From the NCBI GenBank assembly GCA_028554755.1, contig JAPTOF010000001.1, positions 42,146,001 to 42,210,000 on the forward strand: a DNA stretch of 64,000 nt. Direction: 5' to 3'. The position numbers and the translations under genes were made by a program. Under the pieces are notes generated by a model. The model was not told where the DNA came from. It ran no database searches and saw only the letters and a list, made by a program, of their open reading frames with translations. This document shows positions 23,283 to 34,341 of the stretch, piece by piece. This DNA is from Cordia subcordata (Eukaryota; Streptophyta; Magnoliopsida; Boraginales; Cordiaceae). Position 1 is the stretch's first letter. Each line of letters opens with the position of its first letter.

Positions 23283-23570
23283 GAAGGATGCAAGATGGTG
23301 CCATCACAAGTCGCAGATGTTCTATTGAATACGGCTCCCGTAAAGCATCCCGAGAAGACAGTCGTCGTAGATGAGGAGCACTTGTTTGAGGAATTAGAAT
23401 TATGGTTGGATCATTCTCCCTTCTCCCAAAGAATTGAACTAACCGAGATACTAATCCATGTCCAGACTTCGAGACTTTGAAGTTATGATGGCAAATTTGA
23501 TTCGTATAAGGTAATCGCAACTACACCTTCTAGACATACAAACTTCAAAAGTGAAAGGAAGGGTTATCCC
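23283..23570 (+). pseudogene. Possible gag remnant in the LARD
   Basis: A frame from about 23295 reads EELELWLDHSPFSQRIEL and, after a TGA at 23478, SYDGKFDSYKVIA. The pattern of a PF-x-x-x-I segment followed by YDG-x-x-D resembles the start of Gypsy gag proteins. The match is short and partly from memory of the family pattern, so it is tentative. Confidence 0.3.
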
Positions 23571-23790
23571 TAGCGGCATGCGACTCATCTAAAGGGACAT
23601 TGTTTTTAAGTATTTTGAATATTATCGAAGAGCAATAACTCTGCGAACAAAATGGCATGATGACACTCCTTTTATGTCGATTAAAATATTGTTTGCGTAC
23701 TTACTTTCAGCAAGTTTCAATTTTATTTTTGAGTTATTGTGTCTTAAATCTGTGGATATCATCAACATAGTATCCTATCCCACTTAATAT

Positions 23791-24847
23791 AATCTGCGAT
23801 CTTTGACTTTCATTAGGTCAATTGTTTAACAGCTTGTGGACTTTTGTCGAAACTTATATAATCTGCAACCCTTGATTCTCATCGGGTCATGACCTTTTAT
23901 AGCTTGTGGATTTTCATCCAAGCTACAATGTCTGCGACCCTCGATTCTCATCGGGTCATGAACTTTATAGCTTATCGATTTTCATCCAAGTTACAATGCC
24001 TGCGATCCTCCATTCTCATCGGGTCATGAACTTTTACAGCTTATCGATTTTTATCCATGCTACAACGCCTGCGACCCTCGATTCTCATTGGATCATGAAC
24101 TTCTATACCATGTTGATTTTCATCCAAGCTACAACACTTGTGACCCTCGATTATCATCGAGTCATGAACTTTTACAGAACTTTTACAGTTTGTCGATTTC
24201 TATCCAAGCTACAATGTTTACGACCTTCGATTCTCATGGAGTCATGAACTTTATGGCTTGTCAATTTTCATCCAAACTACAACACCTGCGACCCTTAATT
24301 TTCATCAGGTCATGAACTTTTACAACTTGTCAATTTTCATCCAAGTTACAATGTTTGTGACCCTCGATTCTCATCGGGTCATGAACTTTACAGCTTGTCG
24401 ATTTTCATATAAGCTACAATGCTTGCGACCCTCGATTCTCTTCAGTCATGAACTTTTACAGCTTGTTGATTTTCATCCAAGCTACAGTGACTATGATCCT
24501 CGATTCTTATCGGGTCATGAACTTTATAGCTTGTTGATTTTCATCCAAGCTACAGTGCATGTGATCCTCGATTCTTATCGGGTCATAAACTTTTATAGCT
24601 TGTTGATTTTCATCCAAGCTACAACGCCTACGACCCTCGATTCTCGTCGGGTCACAAACTTTTATAACTTGTTGATTTTCACCTAAACTACAACATCTGC
24701 GACCCTTGATTCTCATCGGGTCATGCACTTCATAAATTGTCGATTTTCATCCAAACTACAAAGTCTACAGCCCTTAATTCTCATAAGGTCATGAACTTTC
24801 ACAGTTTGTTGATTTTCATCCAAGCTATAACGTCTGTGACTTTTTGT
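23791..24847. repeat. Tandem array, ~69-bp unit, about 15 copies
   Basis: The unit contains TGCGACCCTCGATTCTCATC, GGGTCATGAACTTT and GATTTTCATCCAAGCTACAA. Unit starts are near 23793, 23862, 23931, 24000, 24069, 24138, 24218, 24286, 24354, 24422, 24490, 24559, 24629, 24698, 24765 and 24833, so most spacings are 67-70 bp. One unit (24138-24217) is longer through a small repeat of ACTTTTACAG. Because 69 is a multiple of three, open frames cross it on both strands, but the predicted peptides are only the repeat. Confidence 0.92.
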
Positions 24848-25226
24848 GTCAGCCTTGATTGAAAGGCTAAGAGGCTAGGGTCTCGCTCCCGTAAAGGAAT
24901 CTGAGACATTCAACAGTTGTTAAATCACTAAAAATATACATAGCTAGAGTATTGGCATAAGGTACCTAACAAGTTAACTGCATAAATACATAAAAAGAGG
25001 CACCGAACATGCTGCTCAAAAAGTCATACCACAAATCACATTAGCAAGCCTCCATGGCTTGCGTAATTTCAAAAACAAATAAATATCTAAATGGACAGCA
25101 GGGGCTGTATTGTTTGATAATTACAAACTATGAAAACTTTGTATAGTAATAAAAAGAAATAAACATTAGTCTTTTGGCGAGGGCACTGGGCATGAAACCA
25201 TAAGGGTCCATTAGTGGCAGATTTCC

Positions 25227-25670
25227 TCAGGGATACCTCCAAAACAGGCGAACACTTCGTAGACATAAGGTTTGTCCCATCTGAAGTCTAGGCCATTGGC
25301 ATGTTCCTTGAACGGTAGTCTTCAACAACCCATAGTCTCGGAGGGACTTGCATTTTTTCCTCGAATGGACTTGCATTTTTTCTCGGAGTTTGGCCATCTG
25401 CTGGTTCACTTCATCCAACAGACGTTGTGTTTATACCAAGGTCTTTGTTATGTTCTCTGCATCACCTGGGCGCGAGTCAAGCTTTCCTGGGCTCCTTGAT
25501 AATATGTCTCCAAGTCAGAGTAGTTTCGAGACAAGCAGTTTTGCCTTTAAGGATTCCACCTTGTGCTCCAACTTATGATCCTTGACAGCACTGGCACGCA
25601 ACTGTTTCTGCAAAGTATCCACGTGGTCTCACAACTTACACAGAAGGGCAAAGACCTGCACCACAAGTAA
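25227..25670 (-). pseudogene. Antisense coiled-coil remnant in the LARD
   Basis: The minus strand reads HVDTLQKQLRAS, KDHKLEHKVESLKAKLL and LDEVNQQMAKLREKM, charged heptad-like sequence, broken by several stops. It lies between the tandem array and the right LTR and runs against the element. Tat-lineage elements have an antisense ORF in a similar place. No function can be assigned. Confidence 0.35.
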
Positions 25671-25778
25671 CAAAGGTAGAAGTCAGATTGCAAAACACTT
25701 AAGCACAATTACCTTAAGACCAGACTACATATGGACTAGGCCCAGTGAGCCCAATAAAGATTTGAGGCTACTCCAGCC

Positions 25779-25797
25779 TAAGGAGTGGGAGGGGACT
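25779..25797 (+). other. Polypurine tract of the LARD
   Basis: AGGAGTGGGAGGGGACTA lies directly before the right LTR, as expected for plus-strand priming. Confidence 0.65.
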
Positions 25798-25800
25798 AAC

Positions 25801-26182
25801 TGTATAGGCAATAATTCGCTTAGGGCCTTATTTATCCTCAAGGCCTAAGACTAATTATGGAGCAGCAAGGCTCGGCGAGGCTAAGGTAGTTCGAATATGG
25901 GAGTGTCCAAGCATTGCTTGGCCGTGAAGCGTACTCACAATATTTTTGGTAGTGTCCGTCGATAAAGAGACCTTAAAGAAGAAAGCTGCAATAAAGACTT
26001 TGCCATAAACAAAGTTAGGAGAAATCTATAAAAGGGTAGTGGTGTGAATTGGCTGATCATAGAAAGTCTTCCTAAGAGACCTAACGTCCTATACAGCATA
26101 TTAACGCCTCTTCCCGATCTAGAATAGTCTAAGGGTTTAAGTGCTTACCCTTAAACCCTAATTATAGAATCATCCCTCTACA
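25801..26182 (+). repeat. LARD right LTR (382 bp)
   Basis: It matches the left LTR throughout with many substitutions, ends CCCTCTACA and is followed by ATAAT. The divergence suggests an old insertion. Confidence 0.88.
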
Positions 26183-26408
26183 ATAATAAAATTATAATTC
26201 TCAATTAAGGTGACCAAAGACTTTTCCTTATATATGATCAATATTCTTAGTAACTAGCGAGTTTGATGTAGCTACCTAGTGACCAAGATAAGCGCTATAC
26301 GCATTGAAAGCAAATTAGTTAAAGTAATATTTTCATGTCTCATGACGTAATAATGAAAATAAAGTAGACTGAGAGAGATTAACTGATATACAGCAGGATC
26401 TTAACAAC

Positions 26409-27024
26409 CACTACAACATTTTATGTGAGTAATCACATTTTCTCCGTTACACTTGGAGTAGGTGTAGAAAAATATTTACACTTTCAAGTGTAACAAAATA
26501 TTTTTGTATAATTTTTATATCGCAATCATTTTGTTATACTTCCAAGATAGCTAATTTAGTTACACTTTCAAATGTAACTAAATGATTGGTAAGTGTAAGT
26601 GGCATTTGCTTAGTACACTTCAAAAGCATGAAGTTGAAGCCTATAGCATGTCCTTTGTCCCACATCGGTGGATTTGAAAATGTTACAATACCATATTGTC
26701 TATAAAACTAATTGAGGCAAAACTCTTTTTTATTGGTTTTTCTTAATTTAACTTTTATACAAATTGAACCATTACAGTTCAAGTCTTATTCTAATTTTAA
26801 TTTTAATTTTTTGTGTTCACACACATACACCCACACCCACATATATATGTATATATATATGAAAGGGTAGTAAATATTAGCTACATTTTTAAGTATAGTA
26901 ATATTTTTTTGTTACATTAATATTAGTGACACTTATAGCGAGTATAACAAATTTTTTTAATTACATTTTTAAATGTAACTAGAGATCAAAATAGATATAA
27001 TTACTAGTATCATTTCTTATAGTG
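26409..27024. mobile_element. Non-autonomous CACTA element
   Basis: The ends are CACTACAAC and, on the minus strand, CACTATAAG, flanked by the 3-bp target duplication AAC (26406-26408 and 27025-27027). Palindromic words of the form TTACA(C/T)TTTCAAGTGTAA recur inside both ends (26476-26493, 26560-26577, 26961-26978), as subterminal repeats do in CACTA elements. The 616-bp element has no coding capacity. Confidence 0.75.
26657..26706 (+). promoter_or_regulatory. snRNA-type promoter pair (USE plus TATA)
   Basis: GTCCCACATCG (26657-26667) matches the plant upstream sequence element RTCCCACATCG exactly. TATAAA follows at 26701-26706 with 33 bases between, the spacing known for Pol II-type plant snRNA genes (Pol III-type genes have about 23-24). 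I saw no snRNA sequence where transcription would start (about 26730). It may be a captured promoter or a chance match in a repeat. Confidence 0.5.
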
Positions 27025-27027
27025 AAC

Positions 27028-28114
27028 CTGACATGAAAATTCATTTGAACAACCTAACTACGTTACTATAATTGTGAAACAATGATTTGTTTATTAGTTG
27101 GATCTAATTAATTATAATGTATCAACCGAAATTAAAGCTTCAAGCAACAGAACTTCTTGAATTACCATATAGAAGCAACGAGATTCACGTACATACCTCC
27201 ATTTGGTTACTAGTTTAAATTTATGGTAAATATTAATCGTGCATTTTAAGTTATTGTTTCAGATTGATGCTAGTGGACGTTTGGATCATCTGTCTTTTCA
27301 TGAGCCATATAGTGGCAATTGCTATTATAATTTGCTCACTTGGATCTATGCCGGCTACCTAACGAGGCATTTGACGCCACTTTATTTTCACACAAGATAA
27401 TTACATGTATACTTTTCGTGGTCTTTCGAAAATAGTAATAATTAACCCCTCTCTCTATATATACACAGGCACACATATATACCACCTCTATGTCTTTTCA
27501 CTCATTCTTTACTGTCTATTCACAAATGTCAACATCATTTATCATTTTCTAACAAATATATAGATTCCATTTTGACATGATTACCACGATATAAAACTAC
27601 AAATGTGTTGCTAATTAGTGTTGGGATGAGGATGCATACACACGTAAACATCAAAGAAAGTTGAAAATTTACTTATGTCCGCGATCCCAATCGTCTTATG
27701 AGAAATTCTTCTATTCAAGTAATGGTTATATGTTAGAGGTTTAGGAAGTAGTTTAAGTGTTATATATATATAATAATAATAATAATATGGGTTTGAATCC
27801 TTGGGTGTAGGATTGGATTTAGGGTGGAAAGTCTTTAAAAACTAATTAAAAAATAGTATTATAGCATGGTTTTAAGCATGAAAAATCCCTTACTTTGATT
27901 TTATTCATTATAAAGATAAACATTTATCTTACACGGTTATAAGTTTGTAGACAAGGGAAAAAAAAAAAGAAAGAAAAAGGCTATAGGAAAATCTCTCAAA
28001 CTTTCGCCAACCCATAAAAGGTGAACTTTTTTTTACATGTGTCAATGATAACATCGTAGTTATTGGAGATTCATTCTCTGGTATTATGGGAAAAGAAAGG
28101 TTGAAATTTATTAA
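27028..28114. other. Intergenic, no gene seen
   Basis: AT-rich with short (TA)n/(TAA)n runs near 27763-27788. No gene found. Confidence 0.6.
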
Positions 28115-28335
28115 GGGCATGTTTGAATTGATTTTTTAAAAAAAAAATATTTTTTTTAAAAAAAATTACATTAAATTTGTAATAATTATTTGATTTGACT
28201 TTCAATAAAGCTAAAACTCTGAAAAAGCTTAAATATAATTTTTTTTAAGAGCCAAAATTTTTAACTTCTTCAAAAAAAATATTTTTAAAAAATTATTAAA
28301 AAATATTTTTAAAAAAAATCAATTCAAACGAGTCC
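28115..28335. mobile_element. Tourist-like MITE (family A, copy 2)
   Basis: The ends GGGCATGTTTGAATTGATTT and, on the minus strand, GGACTCGTTTGAATTGATTT are flanked by TAA at 28112-28114 and 28336-28338. The interior is A/T runs. It lies ~0.58 kb upstream of the gibberellin 2-oxidase start codon and could affect its promoter. Confidence 0.7.
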
Positions 28336-28693
28336 TAAATGCAGTGTGAAAAGAAAGCTCGATCCTAACGAATACATGGACAGAGAGAGTAGTATTTAAT
28401 TTGGGAACACTAAAAATGAGTCAAAAAAGCTGATCATCACAAATGTAAACATAAGACTCCTTTTGAAGGGAGAAAGTGGCAAGCGGCAAATGGTGAGGCA
28501 ATTAAAAAAATGAAAAAAGGAAAAAAAAAACATACATTTTCTACTTTTAGGAAACAGTAAAAAAAGACCTTTTTGACTAAAAATTTTTGTGATGTGTGCT
28601 CGTGTGACAAGAATTCGCTAGTCGTACTTGGACCCTAGCTAGCTACTAGCTAGTTGTACATAGGTTTTTAAGAAGTTATCCAACCCCCCCTGC

Positions 28694-28700
28694 TATATAT
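28694..28700 (+). promoter_or_regulatory. Likely TATA box of the gibberellin 2-oxidase
   Basis: TATATAT lies about 220 bases before the ATG in GC-richer DNA. The leader that follows has an (AC)n run and CATCAT/CTTCTT repeats, common in plant 5' untranslated regions. Confidence 0.5.
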
Positions 28701-28918
28701 TCATTCAATCCCCAGCAAGCAATGGCACCCACCCAACACACACACACACACTGACACTCACAATACAATCTTGTTTGCATTCTATTGATCCATCATTTTA
28801 CAGCCTTAGCTTTGCTTCAAAAACCTCAAATTCTCAACAACAACATCACCTTCATCATCATCATCATCTTCTTTTACTTCTTATTGTATTTCATCATCAT
28901 CAGATAAAAGAAATTAAG

Positions 28919-29349
28919 ATGGTTGTAGCCACCTGCAGAAGTACTCCAGTTAGAATAAGCGAAAAAGTTGGACAAAATAATAATATTGATGATGAGCTTC
29001 CAATGGTGGACCTTTCGGCTGAGAGATCAGTGGTTAGAACACAAATCGTCAAGGCTAGTGAAGAGTTTGGATTTTTCAAAGTAATAAACCATGGTGTATC
29101 CCAAGATGTTATCACAGGAATGGAAGAAGAAAGTTGGGGTTTTTTCGAAAAACCTTTTCATGTAAAGCAGCAAGCGGGGCCAGCTGATCCTTACGGTTAT
29201 GGATGCAAGAATATAGGCATTCATGGTGACAAAGGAGAGGTTGAATATCTTCTTCTTCACACCAACCCTCTGTCCGTTTCTGAGAGATCAAAAACCATTA
29301 ATTCAACTGAACCATTCAAGTTCAGGTATGTACGTACTAGCTATATACA

Positions 29350-29389
<40 letters not shown>

Positions 29390-32200
29390 TTGTTTCATTA
29401 TATATTCTCAAGTGTTTGCCTCTTCATATGTTTCATGTGTATTATAGTTATATGCGCGTAAATGCTTGATTGTGTGTGCTGTTTGAGACCTATATATATA
29501 CATACATATATGATATATGTATATATATAACATATAGCCTACATTTTGCAGCGTGCATTGACTTGTTTTCTTACCCTTTTGACGTAGTAATATTGAGGGT
29601 TGAAATGTCATGCAACACATGCACTTAAAAACTTTCTGGAATGTGTTCTTAACTGATGAGAACAATAGGGCATCCATGAAATATTGCTTTCATGGTGGCC
29701 AGGGGAAAACACAACTCTTTACAATACGTATGGAATGGATTATGCACACCAACTCCTGCAATCTTATTGGCTGTCTGCCTTGTTAATTATTTTGTCACCT
29801 AAAAGAATACCTCTCTCCGGTTTGAATCCATCACTTTTTTGTTAATCTTAATCTCGATAAGTTCTATTACTTAAAGCCTCTAAGAAAAAAATTATATGTA
29901 TAAATAATTATGATGATATTATGAAACTAGGATCCAAGTTTGTAATGGGATATATCATATATGTAGTTAATGACAGGGGATCGAACATTTTTTAGTAAGT
30001 TTATACATGCTGCGTGGTTTTATGCTAGGTAGCAATATAACGTAGGGTTGATTATAGTCAAATTTAATTTCAGGTTTTTATGCTGGAGGGGAAAAAAAAA
30101 AAACATAGTTCTCTGCTTGCATAGATGATCTCTGCAGAGGACAGCTGTATCATCATCGTTTCGCTTGTTTGCCTTATGTTTCATCTTTTTTTTTTTTTTT
30201 TGGGTTTGGGGGGGGGGGGGGTTGCACCTTGTACTTTTTGGCTTAAAAATATATATGTAGTCCTCGTAGAGTAGTGTTGTCTTCATTTTCAACATTTTAG
30301 CAAACCCTTTTTGTAATATTTATGTATTAATTAGGATCCAAATTGAATTGTTTTTGGTCAATTGTAACCATTATTTAATTATAATGTAGGTATATATCAT
30401 GTCCGTATTATTAGTTTATTAAGGTAATTATAAAGTTATGGGTAGATTCACTTCTCTTAATTATCACATCCATGTATACATTGATTGAAATTATGTACTT
30501 AGTTGAAGGAAAACAATAACTAGCCGTGAGTGAAAATTATATCGGGTAGCTCAAATCTGAAACCAATCAATTAAGAAGACTTTAGCAGACATAGACCTCG
30601 ATCAGCTCAAGTGTTTAATTTGACTTAGTTAATTACCAATATAATATACTAATGAGCATACAATTGACACATAATAATTTGTGGATTTAGAAAGCGGTTC
30701 AAACCATTTTAAGTACAGATTTGTTTGACCAGAAGGTTTTCTTTTTCTGGGGATGGGGGTAAAAAATATCAAAGCGTGTGTGTGTAGATTGGTGGCACAC
30801 GTGGATAGTTGGAACGTAGAGTCACATGGTTTTATTAGTTTTCCCAACAAGGTTGGTTTCTTCTAGTACGCACAACAGTACGACATTAAACTTGTCTAAT
30901 ACCTCTCTCTCTCTCTCTATATATATATAGAATGCTTTATTTTATTTGTTTAACATATATAGAGTATTTCTTGATTAGCACTTAACAAAAATATATACCA
31001 GTAGAAAATCAATTAAAAGAGAAAAAAGAAGAAGAAGAAGAAGAAGGAGGGAAGAAAAAAAAAAAAGAAAAAATTATTGTATCTCTGCCGAATTAGTGAT
31101 GATGAATAGGGATTTAAAGGATTTGAGGAGGAAATGAGGTAGACACGATGATGATTCAATCATCTTACGACAGATTAACAAGCATGCAAAGCAGGCAAAA
31201 AAAAAAAAAAAAAAAATTTCCTAAAGTTTAGTTAAGAGAATCAAAGTTGACATGCCAGATATGCATCACAAGTCCAATCAAATCACCCTCTTTTACATAA
31301 TAATTGAATAAAGTAGAAGAAGCCACACCCCCACGGCCACCCCCACCCCCACCCCCACGCCCCACTACTTGATGATGGTGAAGTATGTGTTGTGTTTTAA
31401 ATTTAAGGTTTCACATGAACGTGTATTAACAATTTCCCCCATTTAGTTAAAAAGCTTTACTTACTCCCACCATCATATATATACAGTACCTACCCCCATT
31501 TATTACTCGCATCCTTTCCTTGCTATGCTAGGCGGTGGCTTATTTAAATAATTTTTTTTTTTTACTATCAAATATTCTTTATTCATAATGTTATAATACT
31601 AATAAAAAAGTTTATAAAATTACAAAATCAACATAAATGCAAGTCTGTTCCCAGGGAGCTGAGCTAATTATAAAAGTTTCTTTTTTTTTTCTCTCTCTCT
31701 CTTTTTGATGTGTGACATGTGAGGATGGCTGGCTGTGACAGGTGTGCGGTGACTGGGTACGTAGAAGCGGTGAAGGAGTTGGCAAGCGAGATACTGGAGA
31801 TGATGGCAGAGGGGTTGTGGGTCCCAGACAGGTCAGCGTTGAGCAGTCTCATCAGGGACGTTGACGCTGACTCACTCCTCCGCCTCAATTACTATCCTCC
31901 CCTACTCACCACCCCAAACAACCCTAATCCTAATCCTAATAATAATAATAATCATAATAGGGACATGTCACCTTCCTCACGTCATCATCATACTATTACT
32001 ACTACTAGTAGGATTGGGTTTGGAGAGCATACTGACCCTCAGATCTTGACCCTTCTGAGATCCAACGACGTGGGTGGCCTTCAAATCTCACTCCGTCCTC
32101 ATGGTGTTTGGGTCCCAGTCACCCCTCATCCTACCGCCTTCTTTGTTATTGTTGGTGACCTGCTACAGGTGCCCTTTTTACTATTCTGTTTCTCTTTCTT

Positions 32201-32231
<31 letters not shown>

Positions 32232-33349
32232 TTTTTTTTTTTTCTTTTTGTGTTGCCCTTTTGGGTCAAACATGGTAATCGTGGTTACATGAAACCAATC
32301 TCAAAAATATTAGAATTGAGTTGACTGATATATATACTCATCAACTGTCTGAATTCAGAGCAACCGGAAGCAATGATTTTTTGGCTGCACCCTTCGAATT
32401 GCCTCGCCGTTTACATTTGCTTCATTTCATTTTGTACTCCCCACTACCAAACCTATGTTACACATTTCTGACAGTAAAATAAATAAATAAATAAATTACA
32501 TCAACATTACAAAATAAATTCAAAGTTACATCAAGATAATCCAAATAGTTCCGCTTAACTAAATCCTTTTTTTTTTATAATAACATTATGAAGAGAATTA
32601 AAGAGATCCAAATACTAATAAGGGTGGAGATATCAAATAAGATTTTATTTTATTCTTTTTCTTTTTTTTTTTCCTTAGGAAAGTCGCGTGCTTTTCTAAA
32701 TTTGGTGTATGGTAAAAGTTTATGTAATAAAGTCTCTTTCTAAATAGGAGATGTGTCACATTATAATTCTGTAGATTAATATATAGCTGGACGCCCATTA
32801 AGTGCGTGTAAGCTAATATTTCTTGGTTGGAGTGCTCTTTGCTTCTTTTTGTTGGCAACTAAGCAAAACTTAAGCTACCAACTATACAAAACACTAGTCG
32901 ATATAGATTTTCCAAATCTTGATGTTTAATGGTTTTTCAATCACTTCATGCCATCCAAGATTTATAAACATTTTTTCTTGTACACATATCAATGGTGCTT
33001 ATTATATCAATCAACTTTATTGAGACTAATAATATAATGTTAAAATATATATATATATATATATATATATTTTTTTTGTTTTATATAAATTTGGTAGGCG
33101 ATGACAAATGGAAGGTTTAAGAGTGCGAGGCATAGAGCAGTGGTGAACTCTTACAGAGCAAGAATGTCAATGGCTTACTTTGCAGCCCCATCTGTGCATC
33201 AAAGGATTAGTCCACTGCTGGAATTGGTGACCACGACGACAGAAAAGCTCTACAGATCATTCACATGGGGGGAGTACAAGAAAGCCACTTACTCTAAACG
33301 CCTTGGAGATACCCGTCTTAATCTTTTTGTTTCTCCAAACAAATCATGA
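28919..33349 (+). CDS. Gibberellin 2-beta-dioxygenase (C19-GA2ox type)
   Basis: Exons 28919-29325, 31742-32168 and 33098-33349 join in frame with GT-AG introns to give 361 aa. The enzyme is a cytosolic 2-oxoglutarate/Fe(II) dioxygenase that hydroxylates carbon 2 of bioactive gibberellins and their precursors, switching them off. The N-terminal DIOX_N part shows EEFGFFKVINHGV and DPYGYGCKNIG. Iron ligands are H232, D234 (GFGEHTDPQ) and H290 (SARHRAV); the 2-oxoglutarate motif is R300-M-S302. SLIRDVDADSLLRLNYYPP and FTWGEYKKATY fit GA2ox rather than GA20ox or GA3ox. The start was set at the ATG of MVVATCRS because the upstream in-frame sequence is leader-like. An unusual Pro/Asn/His/Ser/Thr-rich insert lies between YYPP and GFGEH. 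Intron 1 is 2.4 kb. The C19 class is inferred from similarity to the pea/bean-type enzymes. Confidence 0.93.
31324..31366 (-). other. G-quadruplex-like tract in GA2ox intron 1
   Basis: The plus strand has repeated CCCCCA blocks, so the minus strand holds at least four runs of five G separated by one to a few bases. It lies in intron 1, 376 bases before exon 2. A folding role is only inferred. Confidence 0.5.
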
Positions 33350-34341
33350 TAACCCCCCCCCCCCCCCAAAACAAAAAATATAAAAAAAAAAAAAAAAAAG
33401 ACAACAGCCTGCCACTTAACTCCTGTTGCTTGTAACCCCTCAAAGATGAGAGATCAGTGGAGAGTTGTGGTTTGAATTCTTTACTCGAACCACTCCCCTC
33501 TGCTAGTGTTTTTGCTTAGTTACAACATGTCTTAATTAGTCTTGCAGTGTCTAAAACTTGGTTTTACTCCAACGAGAGGGGGAAAAAAAGAGAGAGGGAG
33601 AGAGAGAGAGAGAGCAATCCTTGAGTTGCAATGTTGAGTGTAGATTCAAAGTATACCCTTTCACAACCTGTTTTATTTCTGACAACAATGGAAATGTGGA
33701 TGTGTTCGTCATTCTATTTTGGTCAAGGCGACCATCATATCCATTCTCCCCTAATTCTGGTTTCAGCAGACCTCTTAAGTTGAGGCAAGAGTTCCATGCA
33801 TTGAGCTACCTTTTCCTATAAATCGACTCCATGGACAACAAAGCAGAAGAAACTACTCTTCTACCCTAGAGGTGAGTTGCTCTATGCAATCAACCCAACA
33901 TCTGCTCATTGCAATTTCTTGGAACAACATCTATCTTATTATTAGTCACTAAAAACCAGAGGCATCGATGCACATCACACTTGTTGTTGCAGGTTCAGTC
34001 TTTACCCAGGATAAGCCAATAATTATGATACATAAATAGTACAAATATAATGAGCATATGGAGAAAACTCTGTACAAAAATCAGCACCATGAGTTTCATT
34101 AGCCAAATAACATCTACATCAGTTGATAGTACACATATCGTTTTACACTTGATGCATGCTGTCCGGAAACACAGAACCCATGCAAGTTATAAACCAAGAA
34201 ATACCAATGCTTGAATCGAGTCAGCAAAACTGATTTAACTCCAAGTTAAAAGAGTGCCTTCCTTAGTCTTGCTTTTCCTAATTATTGGCATGCTACTTTA
34301 ACGTGCAAAGGTTATTAATACCTTTTGGAACATGGCCCATT
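33350..34341. other. GA2ox 3' flank and gap before the invertase
   Basis: A run of about 14 C (33353-33366) follows the GA2ox stop codon, then a poly-A run. A GA-rich run lies at about 33588-33614. This gap separates two convergent genes and should contain both 3' untranslated regions. No further gene was seen. Confidence 0.6.

Larger units (their letters stand above)
22688..26182 (+). mobile_element. Non-autonomous LTR retrotransposon (LARD-like)
   Basis: Two direct repeats start TGTATAGGCAATAATTC and end CTCTACA (22688-23107 and 25801-26182). They are flanked by the 5-bp target duplication ATAAT (22683-22687 and 26183-26187). A purine-rich tract precedes the right copy. The 2.7-kb interior has no reverse transcriptase, integrase or protease. 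It has a possible gag scrap, a 69-bp tandem array and an antisense coiled-coil scrap. The layout recalls Tat/Ogre-type Gypsy elements, which can carry tandem arrays and an antisense ORF; that link is an inference. Confidence 0.88.

Noticed and set aside
23906..24728. Several overlapping open frames of 73-142 aa across the LARD interior
   Set aside because: They only translate the 69-bp tandem repeat. The frames stay open because the period is a multiple of three; the peptides are repeats of one motif with no family resemblance.
23791..24847. CRISPR-like regular repeat array
   Set aside because: The whole 69-bp unit is repeated with no unique spacers, and the context is a plant retroelement.
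26707..26860. snRNA gene after the USE-TATA pair
   Set aside because: The sequence after the expected start is T-rich and shows none of the conserved U1, U2, U4, U5 or U6 segments.
31861..32292. Alternative plus-strand frames overlapping GA2ox exon 2
   Set aside because: They overlap the dioxygenase frame that carries the HTD iron-binding motif and have no domain of their own.
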